64,000 bases of DNA from Glycomyces paridis (lineage in GTDB: Bacteria; Actinomycetota; Actinomycetes; Mycobacteriales; Micromonosporaceae), in NCBI RefSeq assembly GCF_004912155.1, contig NZ_STGX01000013.1, positions 62,001 through 126,000 of the forward strand, given 5' to 3'. A program made the position numbers and the translations under genes. Position 1 is the stretch's first letter. The number at the start of each line of letters is the position of its first letter. The notes under the pieces were generated by a model. That model was not told where the DNA came from. It searched no databases and saw only the letters and a program-made list of their open reading frames with translations. Below are positions 36,106 to 45,254 of this stretch, piece after piece.

Positions 36106-36720
36106 TCAGCGTCCGGCCAGGCCGGTGTGGAGGAGGTCGGTGAGGGTGTCGATGACGGTGTCGTCGTCGAACTCGCGGCCCTGGGCCGAGTTGGCGGCGT
36201 AGCCGAGCATGCCGAGCATGGCGCCCATCGCGGCGGCCACGAGTTCGGGTTCGCCGGGGAGGTCGCGGCCCTGTTCGGCGCTGTACTCCAGGTGGGCGCG
36301 CAGGAACGTGGTCTCCGCGACGAGGTTCTCCCAGGCCCGGCCCGAGCCGGGCGGGGCCGCGACCATCGACTGGAACAGCGCGGAGACGACCGGGGCGTGC
36401 TCGCGGAAGACCGTCCAGGAGACGGCGATGTGCTGCCGCAGCTGCTCGCGGTCGGTGAGGTCGTGCTCGCGGGGGTGCACGGTGGTGTCGACGAGTTCGT
36501 CGGCGCGCTCCTCCATGCCTTCGAGGAGGGCCTGGAGGATCGCCTCCTTGTCGGCGAAATGCTCGTAGAAGGAGCCGGTGGCGCGCCCGGCCTCCTTCGT
36601 GATGTCGGTGATCTTGGTGTTCAGGTAGCCGTGCTCGGCAAAGCGGCGCCGGGCCGCCTCCAGCAGCACGGCCCTCGTCTCGGCCGCCCTGGCCTTGCGT
36701 ACGCCCACATCCGCTCCCAC
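36106..36720 (-). CDS. TetR family transcriptional regulator
   Basis: A 204-residue repressor. The helix-turn-helix is at residues ~15-62 (AARRRFAEHGYLNTKITDITKEAGRATGSFYEHFADKE), followed by an all-helical ligand-binding domain. It is divergent from a flavin monooxygenase gene, and a 24-bp inverted repeat between them is the probable operator. A TACACT -10 box (36738-36743, minus strand) lies 17 nt before GTG 36720. The likely ligand is a substrate or product of the monooxygenase. Confidence 0.9.
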   Translation of the reverse strand: MGADVGVRKARAAETRAVLLEAARRRFAEHGYLNTKITDITKEAGRATGSFYEHFADKEAILQALLEGMEERADELVDTTVHPREHDLTDREQLRQHIAVSWTVFREHAPVVSALFQSMVAAPPGSGRAWENLVAETTFLRAHLEYSAEQGRDLPGEPELVAAAMGAMLGMLGYAANSAQGREFDDDTVIDTLTDLLHTGLAGR

Positions 36721-36753
36721 CCGTTGACAGGAGGCCAGTGTAGCGAATACAGT

Positions 36754-36777
36754 TTCACTGAATTCAAGTTCAGTGAA
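36754..36777. promoter_or_regulatory. TetR operator in the divergent monooxygenase promoter
   Basis: TTCACTGAA and TTCAGTGAA are exact reverse complements separated by 6 bases. The site abuts TATATT (36780-36785), the -10 box of the monooxygenase gene, so bound repressor would block it. Confidence 0.8.
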
Positions 36778-36797
36778 TCTATATTCAGGGAGTTGGG

Positions 36798-37973
36798 ATG
36801 CGCATCATCGTCATCGGCGGCGGGGTCGCCGGAGCGGCCGCCGCGCTCGCCATGCGCCTGATCGGCGCGGCGGTCACGGTCTACGAGGCCCGCGCCGATC
36901 CGGGCGGGGAGGTCGGGTCCTTCGTGAGCCTCGCCGCGAACGGACTGCGGGGACTCGAAGCGCTCGGCTGCGCCGAGGCCGTGCGGCGCAGCGGGTTCGA
37001 CGTGCCGCGCCAGCGGATGCGGGGCTCAGGCGGGCTCCTCATCGGCGACGTGCCGCGTGGACGCCGCTCCGCCGACCCGCTCATCTCCGTCACGCTCATG
37101 CGCGCCCGCCTCGTCACTGCGCTGCGCGAGGCCGCGGCCGACGCCGGGGCGGTGTTCCGGTTCGGGGATCGGGCGGTCGGCGCGGACCCCGCGACCGGGG
37201 AGGTCGCGTTCGCGAGCGGGCTGCGCGACCGCGCAGACCTCGTGGTCGCCGCGGACGGGATCTGGTCGGTCCTGCGCGGCGTGCTCGACGCGGACGCACC
37301 GGTGCCCGAGTACGCGGGCCTCTACACGGTCTCCGGTGTCTCGCAAGGCGTCGCGACCGACCCGGGGGTGTTCGACCTGACCTTGGCCGGTGCCGGAGCG
37401 TTCATCCACGTGCGGGCCGGCGACGAGGTCTGGTGGGCGGCCCAGATCGACGAGCGGGCCGAGCCTGAGCGCGAGGGCGTGGCGGACGCCGAATGGACGC
37501 GCCGCGCCGCGGCGGCGTTCGCGGACGAGGCGGTGCCCTCCCGGCTCGTCGCGGCGACCGCCCGCCTGCATCGGCCCGTGGTGCACCACGTGCTCGACGA
37601 GGTACCGGTGTGGCACCGGGGCCGGATCGTGCTCATCGGCGACGCCGCGCACCCGGTGGGCGCGGGCCAGGGCGCGTCGATGGCGATCGAGGACGCGGTG
37701 GCCCTCGCCGGGGCCGTGGCCTCGGCCCCCGTGCCCGAGGCGCTCGACGCCTATGCGGCCCAACGCAGGCCCCGCATCCGGAAGGTGATCCGCACCGCCG
37801 AGGACAACCGGGGCGCGAAGCGGGCCGGACCGGCGGCGCGGCGGGCGCGCGAGTTCATGATGCGGCTGTTCGTCCCGCTCGTCTACGAGCGGGCGACCGG
37901 CTGGCTCTACGACCACCGGCCCGCCCTCCCGGAGCGAAAAGTGGCCGACGCGGCTGCGCCGCAGTCGGACTGA
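36798..37973 (+). CDS. FAD-dependent monooxygenase (class A flavoprotein hydroxylase)
   Basis: A 391-residue PHBH-type enzyme. The N-terminus has the dinucleotide-binding IIVIGGGVAGAAAALAM; the DG motif is VVAADGIWSVLRG (~residue 150); the GD motif is GRIVLIGDAAHPVGAGQGASMAIEDA (~residues 275-300). It would use NAD(P)H and O2 to hydroxylate a small, perhaps aromatic or terpenoid/polyketide, molecule. Under control of the divergent TetR gene. A TATATT promoter and a short leader with GGGAGTTGGG precede ATG 36798. Substrate unknown. Confidence 0.88.
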   Translation: MRIIVIGGGVAGAAAALAMRLIGAAVTVYEARADPGGEVGSFVSLAANGLRGLEALGCAEAVRRSGFDVPRQRMRGSGGLLIGDVPRGRRSADPLISVTLMRARLVTALREAAADAGAVFRFGDRAVGADPATGEVAFASGLRDRADLVVAADGIWSVLRGVLDADAPVPEYAGLYTVSGVSQGVATDPGVFDLTLAGAGAFIHVRAGDEVWWAAQIDERAEPEREGVADAEWTRRAAAAFADEAVPSRLVAATARLHRPVVHHVLDEVPVWHRGRIVLIGDAAHPVGAGQGASMAIEDAVALAGAVASAPVPEALDAYAAQRRPRIRKVIRTAEDNRGAKRAGPAARRAREFMMRLFVPLVYERATGWLYDHRPALPERKVADAAAPQSD

Positions 37974-38152
37974 CTGCGGCGCAGCGAGAGCAGACGGCCC
38001 CGCCCGGGGAGGTCGGTCGTCCAGAACGCCGTCACGGGATCGCACACGACCATCCCTCCGGGAGCGCCCGGTCGCACGGATCGATGCGCGGCGATCTGAT
38101 CGCCTCCGCGGCGGGCGGGTCCGCCGCGGGCGGTCGCTGATCAGGCGCGCGG

Positions 38153-38734
38153 TCAGTTGCGGTCGAGCGTGATCACGCGGACGCCGCCGGGCAGCTGCAC
38201 CAGGTCGACCGGCGTGAACATGTGGGGCGCGAAGGGGCCGTTGAACATCGGGACGCCCGAGCCGATCACCGAGGACTGCTGCTTGACAACGATCCGGTCG
38301 ATCTCCGGCAGCAGCGTGTGGGCGAGGGTGCCGCCGCCGACCAGCCACAGGTCGAGGCCCTCCTCGGCCTTGAGCTCCCGGACGTGCGCGACCGGGTCGC
38401 CCGCGACGACCTCCACGTCAGAGTCCTCCCGCGCCGCAAGAGAGTTCGAGTAGACGACGTGCCGCAGGTGCGGGTAGGCGTCCGGGATGCCCGCGGCGAG
38501 GCCGACCGCGAAGGACCCACTGCCCTCCAGGATCGTGTCGAAGTGCTCGCCCGGCCCGGCGATCCCCATCGCGTCGCGGGCCGGTCCCGGCAGCGTCTCG
38601 GGGTAGTTCGCGACGATGAACGCCAAGAGGTCTTCGGTGATCGCGAAGTAGTCCTCGCCGGAGGGGTCGCCGCCGTCCGGTCCGGCGATCCGGCCGTCGA
38701 GCGTCGCGGCGACGTAGTAGACGAGTCTGCGCAT
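38153..38734 (-). CDS. Dihydrofolate reductase family protein (RibD C-terminal fold)
   Basis: A 193-residue member of the RibD-C/DHFR-like family: it starts RRLVYYVAATLDGRIAGPDG, contains a NADPH-binding LKAEEGLDLWLVGGGTLAHTLL and ends with a strand-rich region. Such proteins are usually orphan reductases, not true folate enzymes. ATG 38734 has a strong AGGAGG. It is divergent from a kinase gene; the 37974-38152 gap toward the monooxygenase has no gene, only GC-rich sequence. Confidence 0.85.
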   Translation of the reverse strand: MRRLVYYVAATLDGRIAGPDGGDPSGEDYFAITEDLLAFIVANYPETLPGPARDAMGIAGPGEHFDTILEGSGSFAVGLAAGIPDAYPHLRHVVYSNSLAAREDSDVEVVAGDPVAHVRELKAEEGLDLWLVGGGTLAHTLLPEIDRIVVKQQSSVIGSGVPMFNGPFAPHMFTPVDLVQLPGGVRVITLDRN

Positions 38735-38831
38735 GGAGGTGTGCCTCCTGGGTCGGTCGGTGCGGGCGGGGTTCCGGCCGCACCGACAAAATACCGGTGC
38801 CGCGCCCGGAGACGACCGGTAGCCTTCGGCG

Positions 38832-39836
38832 GTGACCATCCGCCCCGCCGCCGCCCTCGAAGCGATCGCCAGCGCCTTCGCGCTCGGCACCGTGCGAGCC
38901 GCCGAATACCTCCCCCACGGCATCCTCAACCGCAACTGGCGCATCGACACCGACCGGGGCCGCCACGCCCTCAAGGAACTCGACGCCCTCGAACCGGATC
39001 TCGCGCGGCGGCGCCTCGAACTGCTCCCGCGTTTGGCCGCCGCCGGCGTCCCGGTCGCCGAGGCGGTGCCCTCCGCCGACGGCGACCTGGTTCCCCGCAT
39101 CGGCGCCCGCGCCTACTACCTCTCCCCCTGGATCGACGGCGACCACCCGCGCGGCGAGGCGATGACGCCCGAAGCGAGCCGGCACATGGGCGCGGTCATC
39201 GGCCGCATCCACACCGCCCTCGCCGACCCCGCGACCGGACTCGACGCGCCGAAGGCCCCCGAGCTCGCGGTCATGCCCCTCGGCGAGGCCGTCGCCGCAG
39301 TGGCCATGCACCTCAGGCGGATCGAGGACCGCACCTCCCCCGACGACTTCGACCGCGCCGCCGCTGCGGGCCTGCGCAGGCGGCTCGACCTCCTCGCCGC
39401 CCACGGCCACCGCCGCCCCGAGACCGCCGGAACCGGCCCGCACGGGTGGACCCACGGCGACTGCCAGAACTGGAACCTCCTGTGGCGGGGCGGCCGCATC
39501 GTCGCCGTCCTCGACTGGGACCGGCTGCGCCCCAACGCGTACGGCGAGGAAATCGCCCGCGCGGCGATGTACCAGTGCGTCCGGGCGGACGGCAGCGTCG
39601 ACCTCGCGAACGTGGCCGCGCTCATCGCCGGGTACCGCACCGAATCCGCGATCGGCACCGAAGCGCTCGCCGAGGCCGCCCGGCACCGCTGGTGGCGCAT
39701 CGCCGCCAGCGTCTGGCACCTCGAATACCGCTACGACAAGGGCGTCAAGGCCGCAGAGGCGCTCTTCCACTCCGACGAGCGGCTCCTGCACTGGTGGACC
39801 GCCAACCTCGACGAGGTCGAGGCCGCGTTCATGTGA
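38832..39836 (+). CDS. Phosphotransferase enzyme family protein (APH fold)
   Basis: A 334-residue small-molecule kinase with the APH catalytic loop WTHGDCQNWNLLW (~residue 212) and the metal-binding VAVLDWDRLRPN after it. The N-terminal lobe has LKELDALE in place of the usual lysine strand. A TAGCCT box (38820-38825) ends 6 nt before GTG 38832, so it is leaderless. Homologues include homoserine kinase-like, choline kinase-like and aminoglycoside kinases; nothing here fixes the substrate. Confidence 0.8.
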   Translation: MTIRPAAALEAIASAFALGTVRAAEYLPHGILNRNWRIDTDRGRHALKELDALEPDLARRRLELLPRLAAAGVPVAEAVPSADGDLVPRIGARAYYLSPWIDGDHPRGEAMTPEASRHMGAVIGRIHTALADPATGLDAPKAPELAVMPLGEAVAAVAMHLRRIEDRTSPDDFDRAAAAGLRRRLDLLAAHGHRRPETAGTGPHGWTHGDCQNWNLLWRGGRIVAVLDWDRLRPNAYGEEIARAAMYQCVRADGSVDLANVAALIAGYRTESAIGTEALAEAARHRWWRIAASVWHLEYRYDKGVKAAEALFHSDERLLHWWTANLDEVEAAFM

Positions 39837-39902
39837 AGCAGTGGCCGGGCGTTGACGGCCCCGGGCAGAATCGTTGCACCACCGCGTGACGAGGACGCCC
39901 CC

Positions 39903-40607
39903 ATGACCGAAGCGACTTCTCCCGCGATCGAGTGGGCCCGCGAGCGCAGACCCCGGCGCGGCCCGCACTGGGAGGCACTCGAAGCCCGCGTCTTCGCCGA
40001 CCACGTCGATGTCCAACTGCTGCTTCGCGTCCGCGGCCTCGTGCTCCCCCGCAAAGGCGCCTGGTACCTGGCCGCGTTCGCGTGCTCGGCCGCCGCGGCG
40101 CTGGCGGCGTTCGGCCTCGGCAGCGTCGACGCTCAAGCCGGCCGGCTGGCGGCCGGTGCGCTCATGGTCGCGGTCGCGGTACTTCAGGTGGTCGGATTCG
40201 CCTGGGCCCTACAGGGGTACGGGACGGGCGCGGACGCGTTCTGGGGCCTGGTGGTGTTCTTCACCGGTGCCGTCCCGGTGGCGGGCTTGGGGATGCTGGA
40301 AGCCGAGGCGGGGTCCGGCGGCCCCTCGTTCCTGTTCTGGTTCGCTTTGGTCGCGATCGCTTTGGGGCTCACCGGAAGTGCGGGCTCCACGCTGACGCCG
40401 TCGAAGGGCGGCGCCCGGTCTCGTCGCGTGCTCGCGGCGGTCGCGGCGCTGCCCGAGGCCGAGCGCGAGCGGATCGGTGCGGACCTGGCCGCGGCGCTCG
40501 ACGTGCTGGTCGAGCGCCGCGTCATCGATGCGAGGACGCGCAAGGAGGCCCTCGGCGCGCCGCTCGGCGGCCTCGCCGTCTCGCGGCAGAGCGGTTCGGC
40601 GAGCTAG
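39903..40607 (+). CDS. Hypothetical four-helix membrane protein
   Basis: A 234-residue protein not recognised as a named family. A charged N-terminal ~50 residues precedes four hydrophobic helices between about residues 52 and 165, followed by a soluble Ala/Glu-rich C-terminus with predicted helices (AVAALPEAERERIGADLAAALDVLVERR). ATG 39903 has GAGGA upstream. Its stop codon overlaps the stop of the convergent DUF418 gene in the palindrome CTAG. Confidence 0.65.
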   Translation: MTEATSPAIEWARERRPRRGPHWEALEARVFADHVDVQLLLRVRGLVLPRKGAWYLAAFACSAAAALAAFGLGSVDAQAGRLAAGALMVAVAVLQVVGFAWALQGYGTGADAFWGLVVFFTGAVPVAGLGMLEAEAGSGGPSFLFWFALVAIALGLTGSAGSTLTPSKGGARSRRVLAAVAALPEAERERIGADLAAALDVLVERRVIDARTRKEALGAPLGGLAVSRQSGSAS

Positions 40608-41761
40608 CGGAGGACCGCCTTCTGGAGCGCTTCGGCGGGGCCGTTCGCGAAGCGGCGCAGCCACAGTCGCGAGCCGACGAGGAGGACCGCGCTGATGGCG
40701 AGCCAGAGTCCGGCGACGAACCACGGGTTCGTTCCGAAGCGGGCCGCCAGGCCCAGGCCCCAGCCGTAGCAGATCGCCGAGGCGAGCACGTTCTGGAGGA
40801 TGTAGCCGCTGAGGGCGGTGCGGCCCAGGGCTTCCAGGGCGGCCGTGACCGGGCCGCGGCGGACGTGTTCGACCAGGAGGCCGATGAGGCCCACATACCC
40901 GAGCATGACGATCGGGGCCGCTGCGTAGCGTTCGAGGAGGAACAGGGAGTCGGGTCCGGCCATGAGCGCGACGTTGACCGGCAGGCCGATGCCCAGGCCC
41001 CACACGAGGAGTCGGCGGCGCAGCGCGCGGCCCGCGTCGTCGGCGGCGAACGCTCCGGCGCGCATGAGCTTGACGCCCAGCAGGAACAGGAAGACCAGCA
41101 GCGGGAACGTGACGATCGGCTCGATGCGGAAGAGCAGGACGTTGTCGAGCCGGAACGCGACCTGGTCGAGCCAAGAGCCGGAGGCGTAGATCGCCTGGAT
41201 GTCCTTGGTGTCGGTGCTCTCCGGCCCGCTCGTGGCCGCGAGTGCGGCGGTGGCGAGGCCCATCACGGCGAGGTGCAGGCCGAGGGCGGTCCACATGGCG
41301 GCGTTCTGGATCCGCTTGGAGCCCTTGAGGATCCAGGCGACGATTACGGCGGTGACCGCGTAGCCCATGAGCACGTCCCAGGCGAACACGAGCGTGAAGT
41401 GGATGGTGCCCTCGACGAAGAGGAAGAGGGCCCGCCAGTGGTAGCGGCCCGGCCAGCGGCGGCCGCGTTTCTCGCTGGAGCGGAACTGGATCGCGAGGCC
41501 GACGCCGAAGAGGACGGTCAGCATCGACAGGAACTTGCCGTTGGTGAGGAGTTCGAAGACCGCGCCGATCGGCGTGGCGTCGGTGGCGGCGCCCGCGGAG
41601 CCGATGAGCGGGCCGGCTTCGCCTTCGGGTGAGGCGAAGATCCAGATGTTGGTGCCGAGCGTGCCGAGGATCGCGACGCCGCGGAGGACGTCGAGCAGCG
41701 GCATCCGCTTCGCGGCGGGTGCGGCTTCGGCGGCGGGCGCCTGGGCCTTGATGGTGTCCAT
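40604..41761 (-). CDS. DUF418 domain-containing membrane protein
   Basis: A 385-residue polytopic protein beginning with the acyltransferase-3-like RMPLLDVLRGVAILGTLGTN signature and ending in a DUF418 domain (GRTALSGYILQNVLASAICYGWGLGL). About ten helices. Homologues such as YeiB are of unknown function. ATG 41761 is used; an in-frame ATG at 41809 would add 16 residues and neither has a clear ribosome-binding site. The 41762-41953 stretch is GC-rich with no gene seen. Confidence 0.82.
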   Translation of the reverse strand: MDTIKAQAPAAEAAPAAKRMPLLDVLRGVAILGTLGTNIWIFASPEGEAGPLIGSAGAATDATPIGAVFELLTNGKFLSMLTVLFGVGLAIQFRSSEKRGRRWPGRYHWRALFLFVEGTIHFTLVFAWDVLMGYAVTAVIVAWILKGSKRIQNAAMWTALGLHLAVMGLATAALAATSGPESTDTKDIQAIYASGSWLDQVAFRLDNVLLFRIEPIVTFPLLVFLFLLGVKLMRAGAFAADDAGRALRRRLLVWGLGIGLPVNVALMAGPDSLFLLERYAAAPIVMLGYVGLIGLLVEHVRRGPVTAALEALGRTALSGYILQNVLASAICYGWGLGLAARFGTNPWFVAGLWLAISAVLLVGSRLWLRRFANGPAEALQKAVLR

Positions 41762-41953
41762 GTCTTCAGCTTGCCGGTTCGGGGCGCGGCCGGAATCGTG
41801 CTGCGGCATGGACTTTCGTTCCCGCGGGGGGCGACCGGCGGTGCAGGTCGCGGTGCGTCGAAGGTGGCAGCGGCGCGGGCGCGTGTGCGACCTTCGTCGG
41901 AGCGGGGGAGTGCGGCGGCGGGGCGGGGTGTCGCGTCCCGCCGCCGCGTGCGG

Positions 41954-42691
41954 TCAGGCCGGGAGGGGGGTGCGGTCGCGGGTGCGTCCGGTGCGGCGGG
42001 GGCGCCGGTCGAGCCACCACTGGGCGATCATGAGGTTGACGATCCAGCTGAGCCAGATGGAGGCGACGGCGGCGTCCTCGATGACCGCGTCCATGTCGCC
42101 GCCGTAGTAGGAGTCCTGGAACGGCAGGAGCACCAGCATGACCAGGACGAGCCAGACGCGGTTGACCACGATGGACCAGCACAGCGCGAAGGAGCGGATC
42201 ATCCAGCGGCGGTGGTCCTGGAAGCGGTGGCGCCGTGCGGCGACGAGGCCGAAGAGCGTGGTCGCGAACCAGGCGAGCGCGAGGAACACGTTGCCGATCT
42301 TCCCGGCGGGGCCGATGACGGAGACGATGCTGACGACGAGGGCGAACAGGCCCGAGGGGAGGACCCCGGCGAAGACGTAGACGCGGCCGGTGACGCGGTG
42401 GACCTTCGGGTGGTGCTGCCGCAGCCAGGGCCACACCTGCATCGAGCAGGCGATGATCGCGACGGAGCCGAAGAGGATGTGCCCGGAGAGCATGAGGTAG
42501 TGGGTCTCGGGGAAGGCCTCTTGCAGGTCGACGAGGGAGTCGCCGGTGTCGAAGGTGAGGTAGAAGGGGAGCCGGGCGGCCACGAAGAGGCCGGCGACGG
42601 CGAAGAGCGGGACGATCCACGGGCGCCGGTACCACTTGGGTTTCGGCGGGGTGGCTGGTTCGGGGCGGGTGGCGGTGGTGGTCGCTGCCAC
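41954..42691 (-). CDS. DUF2306 membrane protein
   Basis: A 245-residue protein with about seven membrane helices. Features of DUF2306 are HYLMLSGHILFGSVAIIACSMQVWPWLRQHHPKVHRVTGRVYV-type histidine-rich segments and RRHRFQDHRRWMIRSFALCW; the repeated histidines suggest heme or metal binding, as in related cytochrome-like proteins. GTG 42691 has GGAGA eight nt upstream. It is divergent from a TetR gene and shares a double-palindrome operator with it, so it is the probable target of that repressor. Confidence 0.8.
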   Translation of the reverse strand: MAATTTATRPEPATPPKPKWYRRPWIVPLFAVAGLFVAARLPFYLTFDTGDSLVDLQEAFPETHYLMLSGHILFGSVAIIACSMQVWPWLRQHHPKVHRVTGRVYVFAGVLPSGLFALVVSIVSVIGPAGKIGNVFLALAWFATTLFGLVAARRHRFQDHRRWMIRSFALCWSIVVNRVWLVLVMLVLLPFQDSYYGGDMDAVIEDAAVASIWLSWIVNLMIAQWWLDRRPRRTGRTRDRTPLPA

Positions 42692-42725
42692 TGGGGTCTC
42701 CGATCGGGAACGGGTGGACGATCGA

Positions 42726-42764
42726 TGCGTATGAGATACGCTAATTAAGCGTATCTCATACGCA
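42726..42764. promoter_or_regulatory. Double-palindrome TetR operator
   Basis: Arms of 17 bp (42726-42742 and 42748-42764) are perfect reverse complements around AATTA. Each arm is itself a smaller palindrome: GCGTAT-gag-ATACGC at 42727-42741 and GCGTAT-ctc-ATACGC at 42749-42763, centred 22 bp apart. This fits two TetR dimers bound side by side between the divergent DUF2306 and TetR genes. Confidence 0.88.
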
Positions 42765-42835
42765 CGATCGGCGGGGCGCGTGCCGCCGCGCCCACGCCGT
42801 AACCTGCACACCGGGAACGGAACGAAGGAGCGCGC

Positions 42836-43558
42836 ATGGCCGGTGACATGTACGGGCTGCTGTGGGAACGGGAGCTGCCCGTCGAGGGGCGCGGGCGCCG
42901 CCCCGGCCGGCCCTCGGGCCTCAGCCGCGAACGCATCGTCGCCGAGGCCACCGCTATCGCCGACGCCGAAGGGCTCCACCAGGTCTCGATGAAGCGCATC
43001 GCCGACGGGCTCGACTGCGGGGTCATGTCGCTGTACCGGCACGTGCCGGGCAAGGACGAGCTCGTCGCCCTCATGTACGACGCCACCATGGCCGACGCGC
43101 CGCCGCTGCCCGAGTTCGCCGACTGGCGGGACGCGATGCACGCGTGGGCGATGGCGGTCCGCACGCTCTTCCGCGCCCACCCCTGGGCGCTGCCGCTCGC
43201 GACCGCCAACCACATGATGGGGCCCGGCGAGGCCTACTGGCTCGACTGGGCGCTCGGCGTCTTCACCCGCACCGGCCTCGACGCCGACGTGAGCCTCGCG
43301 GCGGTCCTCGCCGTCAACGGCTACGTCGGCGGCGCGCTCCGGCCCGAACTCCAGGGCCAGGACGACCCGCAGTGGTTCCGCTTCATGCGCCACCCGGCCG
43401 CCGCCGAGCGGTTCCCGAACGTGCAGCGGCTCATCGACTCCGGCGGGATCGCCGACTCCCCGGTCCTGAAGGACTCCTTCGAGTTCGGGCTCGGCCTCGT
43501 GCTCGACGGCCTGGAGCGCTACATCGAGACGCGGCCCCGCCCCGGCGGTGAACCGTGA
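42836..43558 (+). CDS. TetR family regulator (TetR_C type)
   Basis: A 240-residue regulator; an N-terminal ~25-residue extension precedes the helix-turn-helix (IVAEATAIADAEGLHQVSMKRIADGLDCGVMSLYRHVPGKDEL). The C-terminal domain resembles that of tetracycline-class repressors. ATG 42836 has GAAGGAG. It probably represses itself and the divergent DUF2306 gene through the 22-bp-spaced operators. Ligand unknown. Confidence 0.9.
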   Translation: MAGDMYGLLWERELPVEGRGRRPGRPSGLSRERIVAEATAIADAEGLHQVSMKRIADGLDCGVMSLYRHVPGKDELVALMYDATMADAPPLPEFADWRDAMHAWAMAVRTLFRAHPWALPLATANHMMGPGEAYWLDWALGVFTRTGLDADVSLAAVLAVNGYVGGALRPELQGQDDPQWFRFMRHPAAAERFPNVQRLIDSGGIADSPVLKDSFEFGLGLVLDGLERYIETRPRPGGEP

Positions 43559-43608
43559 GCGCCGGGGGCGCCCTGGCGGCGGCGAATTGCGAACGCCGAC
43601 AACGGATC

Positions 43609-43634
43609 GGGGACCGGCTTGAAGGCCGGTCCCC
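43609..43634. terminator. Bidirectional hairpin between TetR and symporter genes
   Basis: GGGGACCGGC (43609-43618) pairs with GCCGGTCCCC (43625-43634) between convergent genes; no T-run. A perfect 12-bp palindrome ATCCTATAGGAT (43660-43671) lies just beyond. Confidence 0.55.
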
Positions 43635-43684
43635 GTCTCACGATCGAACGAATCCGCTGATCCTATAGGATATATCCTGTAGGG

Positions 43685-45103
43685 TCACGCTGGCTGAAGC
43701 GCCGGATCGCCCCTGCGGACCCCCGGACCCTCGCCCGAAGCCGCGTCCGGCTTCGGGTCCGGTTCCGAGCCTGAGCCGGAGTTCGGGTGCTGCGCCGCCT
43801 CGTCCGCGTCGAAGGCCGACTCGGCGTCGAAGGGCTGCGGCGGCGCGTCGTACACGCCGCGGTCGAGGATCTTCTCCGACCTCGCGACGATCACCGGCAC
43901 CACCATCTGGCCGGTCACGTTCGTGGCCGTGCGGATCATGTCCATGATCGGGTCGATCGCCAGCAGCAGGCCGACGCCCTCCAGCGGCAGGCCCAGCGTC
44001 GACAGCGTCAAGGTCAGCATCACCGTCGCGCCGGTCAGGCCCGCCGTCGCCGCCGAGCCGATCACCGACACGAACGCGATGAGCAGGTAGTCCCGCACGC
44101 CCAGGTCCACCCCGTACACCTGCGCCACGAAGATCGCGGCGATCGCCGGGTAGATCGCGGCGCAACCGTCCATCTTCGTCGTCGCGCCGAACGGCGACGC
44201 GAACGACGCGTAGTCGCGCGGCACGCCGAGCCGGTCGGTCACGATCTTCTGCGCCAACGGCAGCGTCCCCACCGAGGAGCGCGACACGAACGCGAACTGG
44301 ATCGCCGGCCACGCCTTGCGGAAGAACTGCACCGGCGACACCCGCGCCACCAGACGCAGCAGCACCGGGTACACGACGAGCATCACCGCGAGCGCGCCCG
44401 CGTAGATGTCGATGCTGAACACCGCGAGCGGCTCCAGCAGGTCCCACCCGTACGCGAACACCGACTTGCCGATGAGCGCTGCCGTTCCGACCGGCGCGAG
44501 GCGGATGACCCACCAGAGGGCCTTCTGCACGATCGCGAGCGCCGAGGCGTTGAACCGCAGGAACGGCTCGGCCCGGTCGCCCAGGCGCGCGGCGGCCGCG
44601 CCGACCACGACAGCGACGAACACGATCTGGAGGACGTTGACGTTCACGAACGCGTCGACCACGTTCACCGGGACGATCCCGGTGAGGAAGTCCGTCCACG
44701 AACCGGAGGTCTTCGGCGCGGCGGCGCTCGACAGGTCAACGCCCGCACCGGGATCGGTCGACAGACCGATCGCCAGGCCGATGCCTACGGCGATGAGCGA
44801 GGTGACCGCGAACCAGCCGAGGGTCTTGGCGACCAGGCGGCCCGCGTTCGCCAGGTTCCGCAGGTTCGCGATCGAGGCGACGATCGCGGTGAACACCAGG
44901 AACGGGACGATGAGGAACAGCAGCTGCACGAACAGCGTGCCCACGGTCTCAAGCGTGGCGCCGAGCCACGCCACCGACCAGTGGCGGGCGGCGTACCCGA
45001 GCGCGAGGCCAAGGACGAGGCCGATGAGCAGCTGCGCCGCGAACGGGATCTTCTTGCGGCGGCGCCGGTCGGCGCCGCCCTGCTTCGTAGAAGCTTCGGA
45101 CAT
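43685..45103 (-). CDS. DAACS family symporter, probably L-cystine (TcyP-like)
   Basis: A 472-residue dicarboxylate/amino acid:cation symporter with eight helices and two re-entrant hairpins. Hairpin 1 reads SRSSVGTLP and is followed by FGATTKMDGCAAIYPA; the last motif is IDPIMDMIRTATNVTG. These match the TcyP/YdjN cystine branch (SRSSLGTLP, NGCAGIYPA, DMxRTAxNVxG) better than DctA or GltP. The C-terminus is an acidic cytoplasmic tail. A Cys-containing leader peptide is encoded upstream on the same strand, supporting a sulfur amino acid role. ATG 45103 has AGAGG upstream. The substrate is inferred from motifs and context only. Confidence 0.75.
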   Translation of the reverse strand: MSEASTKQGGADRRRRKKIPFAAQLLIGLVLGLALGYAARHWSVAWLGATLETVGTLFVQLLFLIVPFLVFTAIVASIANLRNLANAGRLVAKTLGWFAVTSLIAVGIGLAIGLSTDPGAGVDLSSAAAPKTSGSWTDFLTGIVPVNVVDAFVNVNVLQIVFVAVVVGAAAARLGDRAEPFLRFNASALAIVQKALWWVIRLAPVGTAALIGKSVFAYGWDLLEPLAVFSIDIYAGALAVMLVVYPVLLRLVARVSPVQFFRKAWPAIQFAFVSRSSVGTLPLAQKIVTDRLGVPRDYASFASPFGATTKMDGCAAIYPAIAAIFVAQVYGVDLGVRDYLLIAFVSVIGSAATAGLTGATVMLTLTLSTLGLPLEGVGLLLAIDPIMDMIRTATNVTGQMVVPVIVARSEKILDRGVYDAPPQPFDAESAFDADEAAQHPNSGSGSEPDPKPDAASGEGPGVRRGDPALQPA

Positions 45104-45254
45104 GATTGCACCTCTGGTGAATCGGGCGCGCGGTCGCGCATGGCCGTGGCGGGGCACGCCGCGGGACCGCGTTGAACAGGGAGGACCGCCGGGTCGGGCT
45201 CACGCCCGGCGCAGAAGGAGGTACATCGGCGAGCCGCCGGTGAAGAGGTTCGGG

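Noticed and set aside
43660-43671. Palindrome ATCCTATAGGAT as an operator
   Set aside because: It lies at the 3' ends of two convergent genes with no nearby promoter, so a regulatory role could not be supported.
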